Source: Candidatus Aenigmatarchaeota archaeon
GTDB taxonomy: Archaea > Aenigmatarchaeota > Aenigmatarchaeia > QMZP01 > JAFGSV01
Direction: 5' to 3'
Assembly (NCBI GenBank): GCA_016931255.1
Contig: JAFGFG010000007.1
Coordinates: forward strand, 1-54,904
DNA length: 54,904 bases
Positions 43,422-52,169 of the stretch are shown piece by piece; positions within the stretch are counted from its first letter, which is position 1, and each line of letters opens with the position of its first letter. The notes beneath the pieces are model-generated. The model worked only from the letters and a program-made list of their open reading frames with translations, did no database searches and was not told the DNA's origin. The translations under genes and the position numbers were made by a program.

Positions 43422-43970
43422 CTATTCACCTCCGTCTTTAATCTTTGGTACACAGACACCATAAGTGCAGTAGTATTCTTCACTACTTTTGTAGTTTTTC
43501 TTTATTTCGGTATCCACTTCTTTCAGCGCTTCCTCGAGCTTCTTTATGTGGAGTTCCTCCTCAACGAGCATCCTGCTGAGCCTTTCAGTATTCTCATCAT
43601 CGTCCGATGCTTCCGAGTCGGTTATCATCTTCTTTATGACTTCGGTCTTGTCCTTTTCCCTCTTGATTGCAGTCCTGAGGTTCATAAGCGTCTTGGTGCC
43701 TCCCATCTCGTCATTATGATTTTCCTCCTCCGCCATAATGTCCTTGAAGAGATTTGCTATCTTTCTGAAACCTTCGTTGTCAGCAGCCTTGGAAAATTCG
43801 CTGTAGCGCGCCTTCTCTTCTGTCTCCAGCGTGGCGAGGTATCTCATCCTGTCAACAGTAACAGGAGCACCCAGTCCGCTGGACGACTTCAGCATCGGGC
43901 GGTAGTCCGGAGCCTCATCCTTATTCGATTCTATTCCATCAAGGTCTATTTCCTCATACATAAGCAGCAC
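43422..43970 (-). CDS. second ferritin-like protein
   Basis: A 182-residue ferritin-like protein: LETEEKARYSEFSKAADNEGF, KDIMAEEENHNDEM and LVEEELHIKKLEEAL form EExH-type ligands. The C-terminus has CTYGVC. I prefer the ATG at 43961 (MYEEIDLDG) as start. It lies 2 nt upstream of the other ferritin-like gene. The two may form a hetero-oligomer. Confidence 0.72.
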   Translation of the reverse strand: MLLMYEEIDLDGIESNKDEAPDYRPMLKSSSGLGAPVTVDRMRYLATLETEEKARYSEFSKAADNEGFRKIANLFKDIMAEEENHNDEMGGTKTLMNLRTAIKREKDKTEVIKKMITDSEASDDDENTERLSRMLVEEELHIKKLEEALKEVDTEIKKNYKSSEEYYCTYGVCVPKIKDGGE

Positions 43971-44024
43971 AGTTTTATTTCACAGCATTATAAAGATAAA
44001 AACACGTTTTAAAAAGGTGTAATT

Positions 44025-45419
44025 ATGCTTAAGCTTTACAACACGATGTCCAGAAAGAAGGAAGGATTCAGCCCATCCAAAGGAAAGGAAGCCCGGATAT
44101 ATTCCTGCGGCCCGACTGTTTACGACTATGCGCACATAGGCAATTTCAGGGCATACATATTCTCAGACCTCCTGAGGCGATACCTCGAATACAAAGGCAT
44201 GAAGGTGAATCTCGTGATGAACCTGACTGATGTGGATGACAAGACCATAAAGCGTTCCCGCGAGAAGTGTGTCAGCCTTTCGCAGTACACAAAGGAATAC
44301 AAGAAGGCATTCTTCGATGATATCAAGAAGCTGAGCATAAAGCCGGCGTCTGCATACCCGTGCGCCACTGACCACATAAAGGAGATGACTGAAATGGTGA
44401 ATGCTCTCCTGAAGAAAGGGTTCGCCTACAGGAGCGACGACGGCTCCATATACTTCGACATCAGGAAGTACGAGGATTACGGCAGGCTCGCGAAGCTTGA
44501 CAGGAAGGGCCTCAAGGCAGGGGCTCGCGTCAGCCAGGATGAATACGAAAAGGAGCAGGCGCATGATTTCGCTCTCTGGAAGGCATGGACAGAAGAGGAC
44601 GGCGATGTCTTCTGGAAGACAGACCTTGGAAAAGGCAGGCCGGGATGGCACATCGAGTGCTCGGCGATGTCCTCGAAATACCTCGGTGAAACCTTCGACA
44701 TACATACTGGCGGCGTTGACCTGATATTCCCGCATCATGAAAATGAAATCGCCCAGTACGAGGCAGCCACAGGAAAGACTTTCGCACGGTTCTGGATGCA
44801 CAACGAGCACCTGCTCGTGGACAACAGGAAGATGTCGAAATCACTGGGAAACTTCTATACACTCAGGGACCTTTTCGAAAAGGGCTACAGCCCGAAAGCT
44901 GTACGCTACATACTCCTTGCGACACACTACAGGCAGAAGCTCAACTTCACGTTCAATGGGCTGGAAGCTGCCAGCAATTCAGTGAACAGGCTTCTGGATT
45001 TCATGGACATGCTTGACTCAGCTAAAGGCAGTGAGTTCGCCGGTATAAAGAAAATAGCTGACAAGGCGAGAAAGGATTTCGAAGTTGCAATGGATGATGA
45101 CCTCAACATAGCGGAAGCGCTCGCCGCTGTGTTCAGTCTTGTCAGAGAAGTGAATACGCTCTCGGAAAAGGAAAGTCTTGGAAAGAAGGGTGCGGCAGAG
45201 ATAAAGAAGCTGATGCTGGAATTTGACAGCGTGCTTGGTGTTCTTGGAGAAGAAAAGAAAAACATCGGAAAGGATGTCGAGAAGCTCATAGAGGAAAGGG
45301 AGAAAGCCCGTGCAGCAAAGGACTGGAATAAGGCTGACAAAATCCGTGACAATATTAATGCATTGGGAATAATTCTCGAGGACACACCCGATGGAGTGAA
45401 ATGGAAGATGCGTGATTGA
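44025..45419 (+). CDS. cysS: cysteine--tRNA ligase
   Basis: Charges tRNA-Cys. 464 residues: zinc ligand C28 in YSCGPTVYDYAHIGN (HIGH-type motif 37-40), GWHIECSAMSSKYLG, FPHHENEIAQ, and KMSKS at 269-273. Full-length class I enzyme. Starts about 55 nt after the divergent ferritin-like gene. The small gene downstream starts 1 nt after its stop. Confidence 0.96.
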   Translation: MLKLYNTMSRKKEGFSPSKGKEARIYSCGPTVYDYAHIGNFRAYIFSDLLRRYLEYKGMKVNLVMNLTDVDDKTIKRSREKCVSLSQYTKEYKKAFFDDIKKLSIKPASAYPCATDHIKEMTEMVNALLKKGFAYRSDDGSIYFDIRKYEDYGRLAKLDRKGLKAGARVSQDEYEKEQAHDFALWKAWTEEDGDVFWKTDLGKGRPGWHIECSAMSSKYLGETFDIHTGGVDLIFPHHENEIAQYEAATGKTFARFWMHNEHLLVDNRKMSKSLGNFYTLRDLFEKGYSPKAVRYILLATHYRQKLNFTFNGLEAASNSVNRLLDFMDMLDSAKGSEFAGIKKIADKARKDFEVAMDDDLNIAEALAAVFSLVREVNTLSEKESLGKKGAAEIKKLMLEFDSVLGVLGEEKKNIGKDVEKLIEEREKARAAKDWNKADKIRDNINALGIILEDTPDGVKWKMRD

Positions 45420-45420
45420 C

Positions 45421-45681
45421 ATGGAAATTGACAGGCATAAACTCCGGGATGAGCTCATAAGGATTTTTTCTGCATATGCAAAAGACCCTACCAATGCTGA
45501 GATGAAAAAAGCTGCGAAAAGGCTTCATCAGGAGCATGGTGACAGCCACAGGAAAGTGGACAGGAACATGTCCCTTGCACTGAGACTTCTCCCGAATATA
45601 GGCTGGGAAGTTCTGGAACCAAAACCGACAAAAGAAGACGCTACAGAACTTGTCTTTGCACTGGCCGCCAGAAAGGCTTAA
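45421..45681 (+). CDS. hypothetical protein, 86 residues
   Basis: A small, charged, probably helical protein (NAEMKKAAKRLHQEHGDSHRKVDRNMSLALRLL). ATG at 45421 is 1 nt after cysS; a GTG start at 45412 is also open. Not recognised. Likely cotranscribed with cysS. Confidence 0.5.
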   Translation: MEIDRHKLRDELIRIFSAYAKDPTNAEMKKAAKRLHQEHGDSHRKVDRNMSLALRLLPNIGWEVLEPKPTKEDATELVFALAARKA

Positions 45682-45738
45682 ATACTTTTCCTCAGCAAGC
45701 TTTTTATTATTTCCATTCAATCTAATATCAGTGATATT

Positions 45739-46365
45739 ATGATAAAGAAATTCGGCGAAGTGACCATGATTAATCTTTCTGATTCAGACTCGAATATCTA
45801 CGTGGTAGGCAACACTGTAATAGACGCCGGCACAGGGCTGAACTTTACCAGGCTGATGGGCTTCCTCAAGATTATGGGAAAGAAATTCGACGACTTCGAA
45901 TGGGTCGTCAACACGCACGGCCACTTCGACCACGTGGGCGGAGACGGATACTTCTACAACGCGCAGATAGCCATACACGAGGGAGATGCCGGAATAGTAG
46001 AGAAAGGAGACCAGGAGCTCAGCTTCGCTGACTTCTTCGACGCGGACATAAAGCCGCACAAGGTCGGAAGAAAGCTGAAGGACGGTGATGAAATTTCCGG
46101 CCTGAAGGTCATTCACACGCCAGGCCACAGCCCTGGTTCAATTTGCCTGTACGATGAAAAGAACAAAGTCCTTTTTTCCGGAGACACGGTATTCGCTGAG
46201 GGACGGGGGAGGACAGACCTTCCGGGGGGCAGCGAGGAAGAGATAAAAAAATCAATAGACAAGCTGAAAGGCCTGAAGATAGAAAAGATGTTTCCCGGCC
46301 ACGGGAACCCTGTCACGAGCAACGTGAAGATGGTACTGGACAAAGTAACAGAAGACTTCTATTAG
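45739..46365 (+). CDS. metallo-beta-lactamase-fold hydrolase
   Basis: A 208-residue hydrolase of the glyoxalase II-like group. The metal motif THGHFDHVGG has H60, H62, D64, H65; further ligands are likely in HTPGHSPGS and FPGHGNP. Substrate could be a thioester such as lactoylglutathione analogues or an unrelated ester. It converges with the KamA-like gene by 4 nt. Confidence 0.9.
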   Translation: MIKKFGEVTMINLSDSDSNIYVVGNTVIDAGTGLNFTRLMGFLKIMGKKFDDFEWVVNTHGHFDHVGGDGYFYNAQIAIHEGDAGIVEKGDQELSFADFFDADIKPHKVGRKLKDGDEISGLKVIHTPGHSPGSICLYDEKNKVLFSGDTVFAEGRGRTDLPGGSEEEIKKSIDKLKGLKIEKMFPGHGNPVTSNVKMVLDKVTEDFY

Positions 46366-47966
46366 ACGCTAAGTGTGAAATCCGGTTCCCTGACTGCTGC
46401 ATAATCAGGACTGAATCCCTGCGGATTTGTCACATAGGGCTGTCCCCTGAAACCGAGCTCTTCCCCGTTCCTTCTGTAACCAAGAGCATCAGCCTTATTA
46501 TCGAAGGTCATTATCTCAGGTGTGCTCACATTCGTTACATAGAGGATATCATCGGGGTCATTGTCGCTGACAACTATGACCGAAGGCCGGTATTTTCCGG
46601 ATGCGCTCTCCCTGACCTTAATGTCCTTTGCATTCGCCATCCTTCCAATGTCAATAGGCTTGTCATCACTGTAGAACATTTCCTCCATCATGTCATGTTC
46701 ACTTGAGTCAAGTATGCTACTGTCACCGTAGAACTCGCTCATCGCATAGAGAGCTTTCACGTAGTCGCTCTCCCTGACGCGCATGAGCTCCTCGTAGCCG
46801 ACAACATCATTCTTCCATGTCCGCATGTTCCTCAAGAGTCTGTAACCAAAATCCTGCATGCCGAAATCACTCTGGGGTGTGAGGACGACCTTGCCTCCTC
46901 CGCCGGTCATGTTGACAGCGTATGTCGGTATGCTAGATCCCTCCTGCCCCCTGAGATCTGACATTATGTACTGACCGACATTTATGGGAACTATCTTTGA
47001 GGCAAGCCCGTCAACCTTGTGGCACTGAAAAATGTAACGCGGATTTATTCCCATGTGATGCATATCCATGAACATCCGGCTCATCTTCTTGAAATCGTCA
47101 TTGACACCCTTGAGAAGAACTGTCTGATTCCTTATGTCGAATCCTGCTCTCCTTATCCTGCTGACGCCTTCCTGCATCTCGAACGTGAGCTCTTCTGGTG
47201 AATTCGCATGGGTCGCGAAGTATATATTCGGCAGGTCGCTGCTTCCGCCCGTGTGCTTTGAGTACCTGCCTATCATTTCAAGCCTCTCCGGGTCGGATGC
47301 GAAAGGATTGGTGACAGGAAGTCTTGATGCTATCCTCACTGACTCAACGTGTCCTATCCCGCTGAGTGACTTCAGTATGGACTCAAGCTTCCTACCGCTT
47401 ATTGCAAGGGCGTCGCCTCCTGTGATCAGGACCTCGCTTATGTTCTCATTCCTTCTTATGTACTCGACGCCCTCGTCTATACCCTTCTGTACAGCCTCAT
47501 TGCCCTGATCCTTGCCTCTCTGGCAGTGTGTGCAGAACATGTGGCACTGCCCACTGGGACTGGACATGAGCGCTCCCCTGTCAACATATCTCTGATAGAA
47601 TGCGCCTGCTGAACGTGAACCTTCGGACATCGGGTCCGGTGTTCCCGCCTTCATGAGATACATATCAGGCGTCGGGACAGCCTGAAGGAAAACCCCGTTT
47701 ACATTGTAACCGATGCTCAGCCCGCCTTCGACACTGGTCGGGTTCCTTCCCATGAGAGAAGTGTAATAAGGTGTTATCCTCATCGGCTTTCCGCTTTTAA
47801 TTGTGTTCTCTATCATGCCTATCTGGCTGTCGCTGAGATCAATGTATCCGGAAAGCTCCTGCGGGCTTGTTATGACATTGCTGCGCTGCCATCTCCAGTC
47901 CTTCCACTGCTCTTCACTGGCTCCGAATTCCTTCCACGGGTCTTCCCTTCCAAGATAGTATTCCAT
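46362..47966 (-). CDS. KamA family radical SAM aminomutase-like protein
   Basis: A 534-residue radical SAM enzyme of the lysine 2,3-aminomutase group, which moves an amino group using SAM, a 4Fe-4S cluster and PLP. Cluster cysteines C141, C145, C148 (CHMFCTHC); SAM motif GGDAL (183-187); PLP lysine K359 in GGGGK. Two aspartates that hold the lysine side chain in known KAM (Asp293, Asp330) are replaced by H316 and N352, so lysine is unlikely; glutamate 2,3-aminomutase has Lys and Asn there. The last 120 residues are extra. Divergent from a Lrp regulator. Confidence 0.82.
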   Translation of the reverse strand: MEYYLGREDPWKEFGASEEQWKDWRWQRSNVITSPQELSGYIDLSDSQIGMIENTIKSGKPMRITPYYTSLMGRNPTSVEGGLSIGYNVNGVFLQAVPTPDMYLMKAGTPDPMSEGSRSAGAFYQRYVDRGALMSSPSGQCHMFCTHCQRGKDQGNEAVQKGIDEGVEYIRRNENISEVLITGGDALAISGRKLESILKSLSGIGHVESVRIASRLPVTNPFASDPERLEMIGRYSKHTGGSSDLPNIYFATHANSPEELTFEMQEGVSRIRRAGFDIRNQTVLLKGVNDDFKKMSRMFMDMHHMGINPRYIFQCHKVDGLASKIVPINVGQYIMSDLRGQEGSSIPTYAVNMTGGGGKVVLTPQSDFGMQDFGYRLLRNMRTWKNDVVGYEELMRVRESDYVKALYAMSEFYGDSSILDSSEHDMMEEMFYSDDKPIDIGRMANAKDIKVRESASGKYRPSVIVVSDNDPDDILYVTNVSTPEIMTFDNKADALGYRRNGEELGFRGQPYVTNPQGFSPDYAAVREPDFTLSV

Positions 47967-48004
47967 AGTACATCAGCAAAATAATTTCTACCTTTTCATA
48001 GATT

Positions 48005-48024
48005 AATTAATAAAAATATTAATT
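48005..48024. promoter_or_regulatory. inverted repeat between kamA-like and lrp-like genes
   Basis: Perfect AATTAATA-AAAA-TATTAATT in the 120-nt divergent region. AT-rich dyads of this type are typical for Lrp proteins, so the double Lrp may bind here and control itself and the aminomutase-like gene. No other support. Confidence 0.45.
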
Positions 48025-48086
48025 CGATAAGTAGTTTCTTTGTTAAATTATAATTATTTAAGTAATTAATACAAAATAACAAAATA

Positions 48087-49070
48087 ATGACAAAGAAAAA
48101 CCTTTCAGGAATTGAGCAGCTTGTTCTGAGCAGACTTGAGATTGACTCCCGGATGCCGTTTTCAGGTATAGGGAAAAGCATAAGGAAGAGCCAGCAGCAG
48201 GTAAGCTACACAGTTGGGTCACTTACAGACAGGGGTTTGATAAGCCGCTTCATGTCACTGATAGACTACTCCAAATTCGGGGTGCTGAACTTCCGTGTAT
48301 ATTTTACGGTGAATTACATCGACAAGAGTAAATTCGATGAGCTTATAGACTATCTGGTGAAAGAGCCTCACACATCGTGGGTGGTCACGTGCGGAGGCCG
48401 GTATGACCTCATATGCTCATTCTTCGCGCCGAACCCGTCGCATTTCAGCAAGACACTAAGAACGTTCATGGAGCGGTTCCCGATGCAGCTGCAAAACTAC
48501 AGGGTACTGACAACAGTGGTTGTAAGGAAATTCGGAAGGAAGTACCTCCTCAAGAATCCGGGGATGCTTCAGGAGATTGTGATAGGCGGTGACAGCGAGA
48601 GGGAAGAAGTGGACAAGACTGATATACGCATACTGATGGAACTATCTGAAAATGCAAGGAAAAGCTCCGTGAGCATAGCGCAGGAGCTTTCGGTATCCAC
48701 GAAGACCGTGATAGACAGGATAAAAAAGCTTTACAAAAGGGGCATAATCAAGGGAGCCCGTCCGATTGTGAACATAAGAAAGACAGGATTCTCTCCGGGC
48801 CTCCTGATGGTGAAGTACCACAACATAACATCCGATGCTGAGAAGGAATTCATAGAGTACCTAAGAAGGCATCCCAATGTGAGGGGCATAGCCAAGACAC
48901 TTGGAGAATGGAACATGGAAATTTACTTAGAGGCGAAGGATGCCTTGGAGAAGAAGATGATAGAAATGGAAATAAGGCAGAGCTTCCCCTCGCTGATACA
49001 GCAGACAGAAAGCATTCCCCTGTACCAGACATACAAGAAGTGCTTCTTCCCGCGGTTTCTTGTCGACTGA
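48087..49070 (+). CDS. double Lrp/AsnC-type regulator
   Basis: A 327-residue protein with two Lrp-like modules. HTH one is near residues 5-50 (SGIEQLVLSRLEIDSRMPFSGIGKSI) followed by a RAM-like domain; HTH two starts near 177 (DKTDIRILMELSENARKSSVSIAQEL) with a second RAM-like part (GLLMVKYHN...). Tandem Lrp proteins are known in archaea. The TGA stop lies inside the left 9-bp target duplication of the mobile element, so the insertion left the coding sequence intact. Probably controls the divergent aminomutase. Confidence 0.82.
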   Translation: MTKKNLSGIEQLVLSRLEIDSRMPFSGIGKSIRKSQQQVSYTVGSLTDRGLISRFMSLIDYSKFGVLNFRVYFTVNYIDKSKFDELIDYLVKEPHTSWVVTCGGRYDLICSFFAPNPSHFSKTLRTFMERFPMQLQNYRVLTTVVVRKFGRKYLLKNPGMLQEIVIGGDSEREEVDKTDIRILMELSENARKSSVSIAQELSVSTKTVIDRIKKLYKRGIIKGARPIVNIRKTGFSPGLLMVKYHNITSDAEKEFIEYLRRHPNVRGIAKTLGEWNMEIYLEAKDALEKKMIEMEIRQSFPSLIQQTESIPLYQTYKKCFFPRFLVD

Positions 49071-49072
49071 CC

Positions 49073-49087
49073 GGCTTTGCACCCAAA
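49073..49087. repeat. left terminal inverted repeat of the element
   Basis: GGCTTTGCACCCAAA, perfect to the right end for the first 11 bases and 14 of 15 overall. Two further direct copies of the TTTRGGTGCA core follow at 49107-49117 and 49127-49137. Confidence 0.85.
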
Positions 49088-49153
49088 CCCCTGACTCACC
49101 CCCTACATTAGGTGCAAGTGCGGGACTTTGGGTGCAAGATGGTTTGTAAACAC

Positions 49154-49810
49154 CTAAACCTTTTTTTCAGTACTTCCTTTCTCCTTCTCACTCTCTTTTG
49201 GTGGATGGAGAATCAAATATTTTAGAAGCCAGTATAATACAAGCATGGTTGCGGTATAGAAAAATAACGAACCTATCAAATCCATAGCTGGGAGATATAT
49301 TCTGAAAATTGTCCAGTAACCTGTCGTTACAGCTATTCCGTATGGAAGATAGATTTTCACAAGGAAATTCTTCCAAGCTTCCGTTCTCATGTCATCCTCG
49401 TTGTCGACTATTTCGTTCCATAACTCTATTACTTCGTTAAATAGCTTCTTAACGTCCTTTAGTAACTGAGAAGATTCTGATATGTCTTCGAATTCATAAC
49501 TCTTTACAATCTCCTTGTGCTTTCTTCGGTACTTGTGCATCTTGGTCTTGTAAGATTTAACGGCAACCAGTGCTTTGGATAATGTTATTAGAACCTCCTC
49601 AATGTTCTCAATCTGTTCAAATATGTAATCCAACCATAACTCCATTCGAACCTCTTCAATCTTTTCTTCGGGAACCTTTTCGTTTTTGCAAGTACACATC
49701 TTGATTACTCTGTCATCCGTTTCTTTGAGGGCAGTATCAGTAGAATTATGTATGACATTCAAATCGTTCATAAGACTTGCAAGAAGTTCCTTTTTTACCA
49801 TTGCCACCAT
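49154..49810 (-). CDS. element passenger: coiled-coil membrane protein
   Basis: A 218-residue protein: a long charged helical region (about 1-150, with a CTCKNEK pair of cysteines) and two hydrophobic segments near the C-terminus (about 152-172 and 178-203), then a Lys/Glu-rich tail. Family unknown. The start region overlaps the stop of the 35-residue frame upstream, with a second ATG at 49801, so initiation may be coupled. It ends 81 nt from the left tip. Confidence 0.55.
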   Translation of the reverse strand: MVAMVKKELLASLMNDLNVIHNSTDTALKETDDRVIKMCTCKNEKVPEEKIEEVRMELWLDYIFEQIENIEEVLITLSKALVAVKSYKTKMHKYRRKHKEIVKSYEFEDISESSQLLKDVKKLFNEVIELWNEIVDNEDDMRTEAWKNFLVKIYLPYGIAVTTGYWTIFRIYLPAMDLIGSLFFYTATMLVLYWLLKYLILHPPKESEKEKGSTEKKV

Positions 49811-49902
49811 TCCCTTTTCTTTCTTTTCTTCTTTTTTGGTGGAGCCATAGTAGAATCATTATTGCCTTGATTAATATTAATGTCAGTTTCTACATCGCAC
49901 AT
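49795..49902 (-). CDS. element passenger: 35-residue lysine-rich small protein
   Basis: A 35-codon frame with a near-perfect ribosome site GGAGGTGA 5 nt before its ATG, the strongest in this region. The product starts MCDVETDININ and ends in a basic stretch PPKKKKRKKREWWQW. It overlaps the start of the 218-residue gene out of frame, an arrangement for translational coupling. Function unknown. Confidence 0.5.
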   Translation of the reverse strand: MCDVETDININQGNNDSTMAPPKKKKRKKREWWQW

Positions 49903-49996
49903 TTAAGTCACCTCCCTAATCCATTATCAGAAGTATAGCTTTCGCTGTGAGAGGTTACTTCACGCCAATAGAGAGTTGTATCTTTGATTTAAATCT

Positions 49997-51187
49997 TTAG
50001 TCGAAGCTCGGAGAAACGCCAAGCTCGTGCATCTCGTGTATTAAGACCACTATGTTGTGTGCGATGAACTTGCAAAGAAGCTCGTTCACCTGTGCCGTCC
50101 AGTTCTTGCTTTTCAGCTTGTCCCCGAATTTCGCCTTGACCATGTTGAAGGTGCTTTCCACGTTGCTCCTGTCATGGTAATGACCCATGAACTCGTCCCT
50201 GTTGAACTGGAAAAAGTGATACATCTTCTTCCATGTGTATGACCCCCTCGAAAGTCCCGTGCTGTTGGACTTGAACGGAATGTAAGCCTCTGCTCCAATC
50301 TTCGTTGCCGTGTTGTAGTTCTCCCTGCTCGAATATCCCATGTCAGCCGTTACCTTCTCTATCGTGAAGCCGTTGTCGTGTGCCTCGGTGACAAGCGGGA
50401 CGAACTGCGGGCAGTCGGCACTGTTCTCCTCTCCAATCTTCGCACCGACTATCACATTGGTCTTCGTTCCCGTCAGTATGTGAGCCTTCACCCACTTGTG
50501 CTTTCTCATGGTTCCGTATTTCTCGACTGCATACTGCCCGAACTTGCTCGTGCGGAAGCCGGAGCTGTCAGGGGCAAAGCTCGTCTCTATGCTTCTCAGG
50601 GGAAGTGCGGATATTGTCAGAAGCTTCTCCAGTATCGGCGTCATGTCCTTCCTGTTGAGCATCTTCCCCACGGCATTGAAGTGAGGAGTGTGGCTAATTT
50701 GTTCCCTCTCCTCTGCGTTCCTGTAAAGCGAGTGTGCCCTTCTCTGTGACAACTGGGAATAAACCTTCTGTATCGAGCAGAATGCAGTCTCGTTGAGGCT
50801 CAGCCGTGGGCGTCCCATGACCTGCTTCTGTTCGGGTATTATGGCGACCAATTCCTTAAGGAGTGTGTCAAAAAGGCGAACCTCCGAGGTCTGAGCCTTG
50901 TTGTATGCTTTCCAGTCCTGCGGGTATGTCATTCTTACAGCCTTCGTGACCGTCACGTTGCCCTGCTCGTCCTTGACCTCGTGGTAGAAGTATTTTACCG
51001 CCCACTGGTGCTTGCATTCAAGCCCCCTGCTCTGGCAGTCGGGGCAGTCGCATTTAGTTCCCATGCCCTCTTTATACACCAAATAAGCCCCGTTCCCGCT
51101 CTGGGAAGGGACTATCCAGCCTTTAGGCGTTTCCCTTATTCCTCCGTTCTTTGCGATTTCAAGACCCTTTAGTTGCCTCATATCCAT
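49997..51187 (-). CDS. DDE transposase with N-terminal SWIM zinc finger
   Basis: Catalyses movement of the element. I start at ATG 51187, 6 nt after GGTG; frames to 51196 are open. The SWIM finger CDC...CKH (C46, C48, C58, H60) is followed by an IS4/IS5-type catalytic domain with D207 (APDSSG), D282 (TADMGYSS) and E344 (DRSNVESTFNMVKAKF). About 396 residues, no frame break. A SWIM finger fused to a DDE domain is seen in some archaeal transposases. A 9-bp duplication fits the IS4 group better than IS5. Confidence 0.88.
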   Translation of the reverse strand: MDMRQLKGLEIAKNGGIRETPKGWIVPSQSGNGAYLVYKEGMGTKCDCPDCQSRGLECKHQWAVKYFYHEVKDEQGNVTVTKAVRMTYPQDWKAYNKAQTSEVRLFDTLLKELVAIIPEQKQVMGRPRLSLNETAFCSIQKVYSQLSQRRAHSLYRNAEEREQISHTPHFNAVGKMLNRKDMTPILEKLLTISALPLRSIETSFAPDSSGFRTSKFGQYAVEKYGTMRKHKWVKAHILTGTKTNVIVGAKIGEENSADCPQFVPLVTEAHDNGFTIEKVTADMGYSSRENYNTATKIGAEAYIPFKSNSTGLSRGSYTWKKMYHFFQFNRDEFMGHYHDRSNVESTFNMVKAKFGDKLKSKNWTAQVNELLCKFIAHNIVVLIHEMHELGVSPSFD

Positions 51188-51196
51188 ACGCATCAC

Positions 51197-51298
51197 CTAT
51201 ACCTTTAATCACTACCTATAGGTATATTGTATGCAAAGCTTTAAATACTTATCGGTATATATACTAATTATGATTAATTATGATAAGAGGTAATAGGT
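51197..51298. promoter_or_regulatory. divergent control region inside the element
   Basis: A 100-nt AT-rich region between the transposase and the passenger genes on the right. It holds the palindrome ACCTATAGGT and a TTTAAATACTT TATA-like element for rightward or leftward promoters. Either could serve as operator. Confidence 0.4.
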
Positions 51299-51478
51299 AT
51301 GAAATTAACATGTCCACACTGCGATAAGGAGTTCGACCTCAAGCTGAAATGCAAGAGATGTGGTCATGAATGGGTACCTCGTGACGAAAGGCCCCCAAAG
51401 GTCTGCCCGAACCCTAAATGCAAGAGCCCATACTGGGACAGGCCTCGAAAAAGGCTCATTAAGAAAAAAGGTGACTGA
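51299..51478 (+). CDS. element passenger: 59-residue zinc-ribbon protein
   Basis: ATG at 51299, stop at 51476-51478. Three pairs of cysteines: CPHC (C5, C8), CKRC (C18, C21) and CPNPKC (C36, C41), with a basic C-terminus PRKRLIKKKGD. A double or split zinc ribbon; likely a nucleic-acid-binding accessory or regulator. It starts a plus-strand group with the 211-residue gene 2 nt downstream. Confidence 0.65.
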   Translation: MKLTCPHCDKEFDLKLKCKRCGHEWVPRDERPPKVCPNPKCKSPYWDRPRKRLIKKKGD

Positions 51479-51480
51479 CA

Positions 51481-52116
51481 GTGGGAATAATTGAAACGTT
51501 ACAAGTAATATTCAATGACGCTTTTGTGCGGATAATGGGTGGTATAGGTGTATTAATAGCAACTACACTGATTCAGTACAAATTCAGGCTCGTTCAGAGA
51601 GTTAAGAAACTCTGCACCTTCGCTATGAATCGTGCAGTGAAAATCGGGCTCGTGATAACAATAAAAACCGACATGAAGCCGAAAGATGTCGGAACAAAAA
51701 TCGGGGACAAATGGCATTCAGAAGGCAAGCGAGTGCGGATAATAACGGATTCGAGGAGTGCCTACAATCTTGATAATGGAGATTACGTCGTTGATATTTA
51801 CCAACTACCAGATAAGCAGTTGGGTGTGAAGACATCTAACATCGAAACACCAATACGGGAAGTAGATGACAAGTTTACCGAAATAATAGACCTTTTCGAG
51901 AGATTGGACGGAATCAAAATGGACAGTATTGGGCTCACTGCACTTCTACCATTCAAATTCGAGTTAGTAGAGATAAAAACGACATCGGGCATAGCTATCG
52001 AGGATTATGACATTAAGCTTAAGAATGATAAGTGGAAATCCGAGATTTACCTTAAGCTCAGAGACAAGAAGTCACCCTTAATGGTGCTACACCATCTGGA
52101 ATGTTTCAATCGATAA
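51481..52116 (+). CDS. element passenger: membrane-anchored protein, 211 residues
   Basis: GTG start with GGTGA 6 nt upstream. Residues about 15-32 (FVRIMGGIGVLIATTLIQY) form one membrane helix; the rest is a soluble alpha/beta domain with no family I recognise. Follows the zinc-ribbon gene. CGN arginine codons are frequent, unlike host genes that favour AGG/AGA. Confidence 0.55.
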   Translation: MGIIETLQVIFNDAFVRIMGGIGVLIATTLIQYKFRLVQRVKKLCTFAMNRAVKIGLVITIKTDMKPKDVGTKIGDKWHSEGKRVRIITDSRSAYNLDNGDYVVDIYQLPDKQLGVKTSNIETPIREVDDKFTEIIDLFERLDGIKMDSIGLTALLPFKFELVEIKTTSGIAIEDYDIKLKNDKWKSEIYLKLRDKKSPLMVLHHLECFNR

Positions 52117-52169
52117 GAGGCATGTTTAAACTAATATAGTTTTTTAAAACCTACCCATAATCTCCTATT

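Noticed and set aside
49107-49137. CRISPR-like direct repeats near 49.1 and 52.87 kb
   Set aside because: Only two or three 10-11-bp copies at the ends of a transposon; they are subterminal repeats. No CRISPR array or cas gene was seen anywhere.
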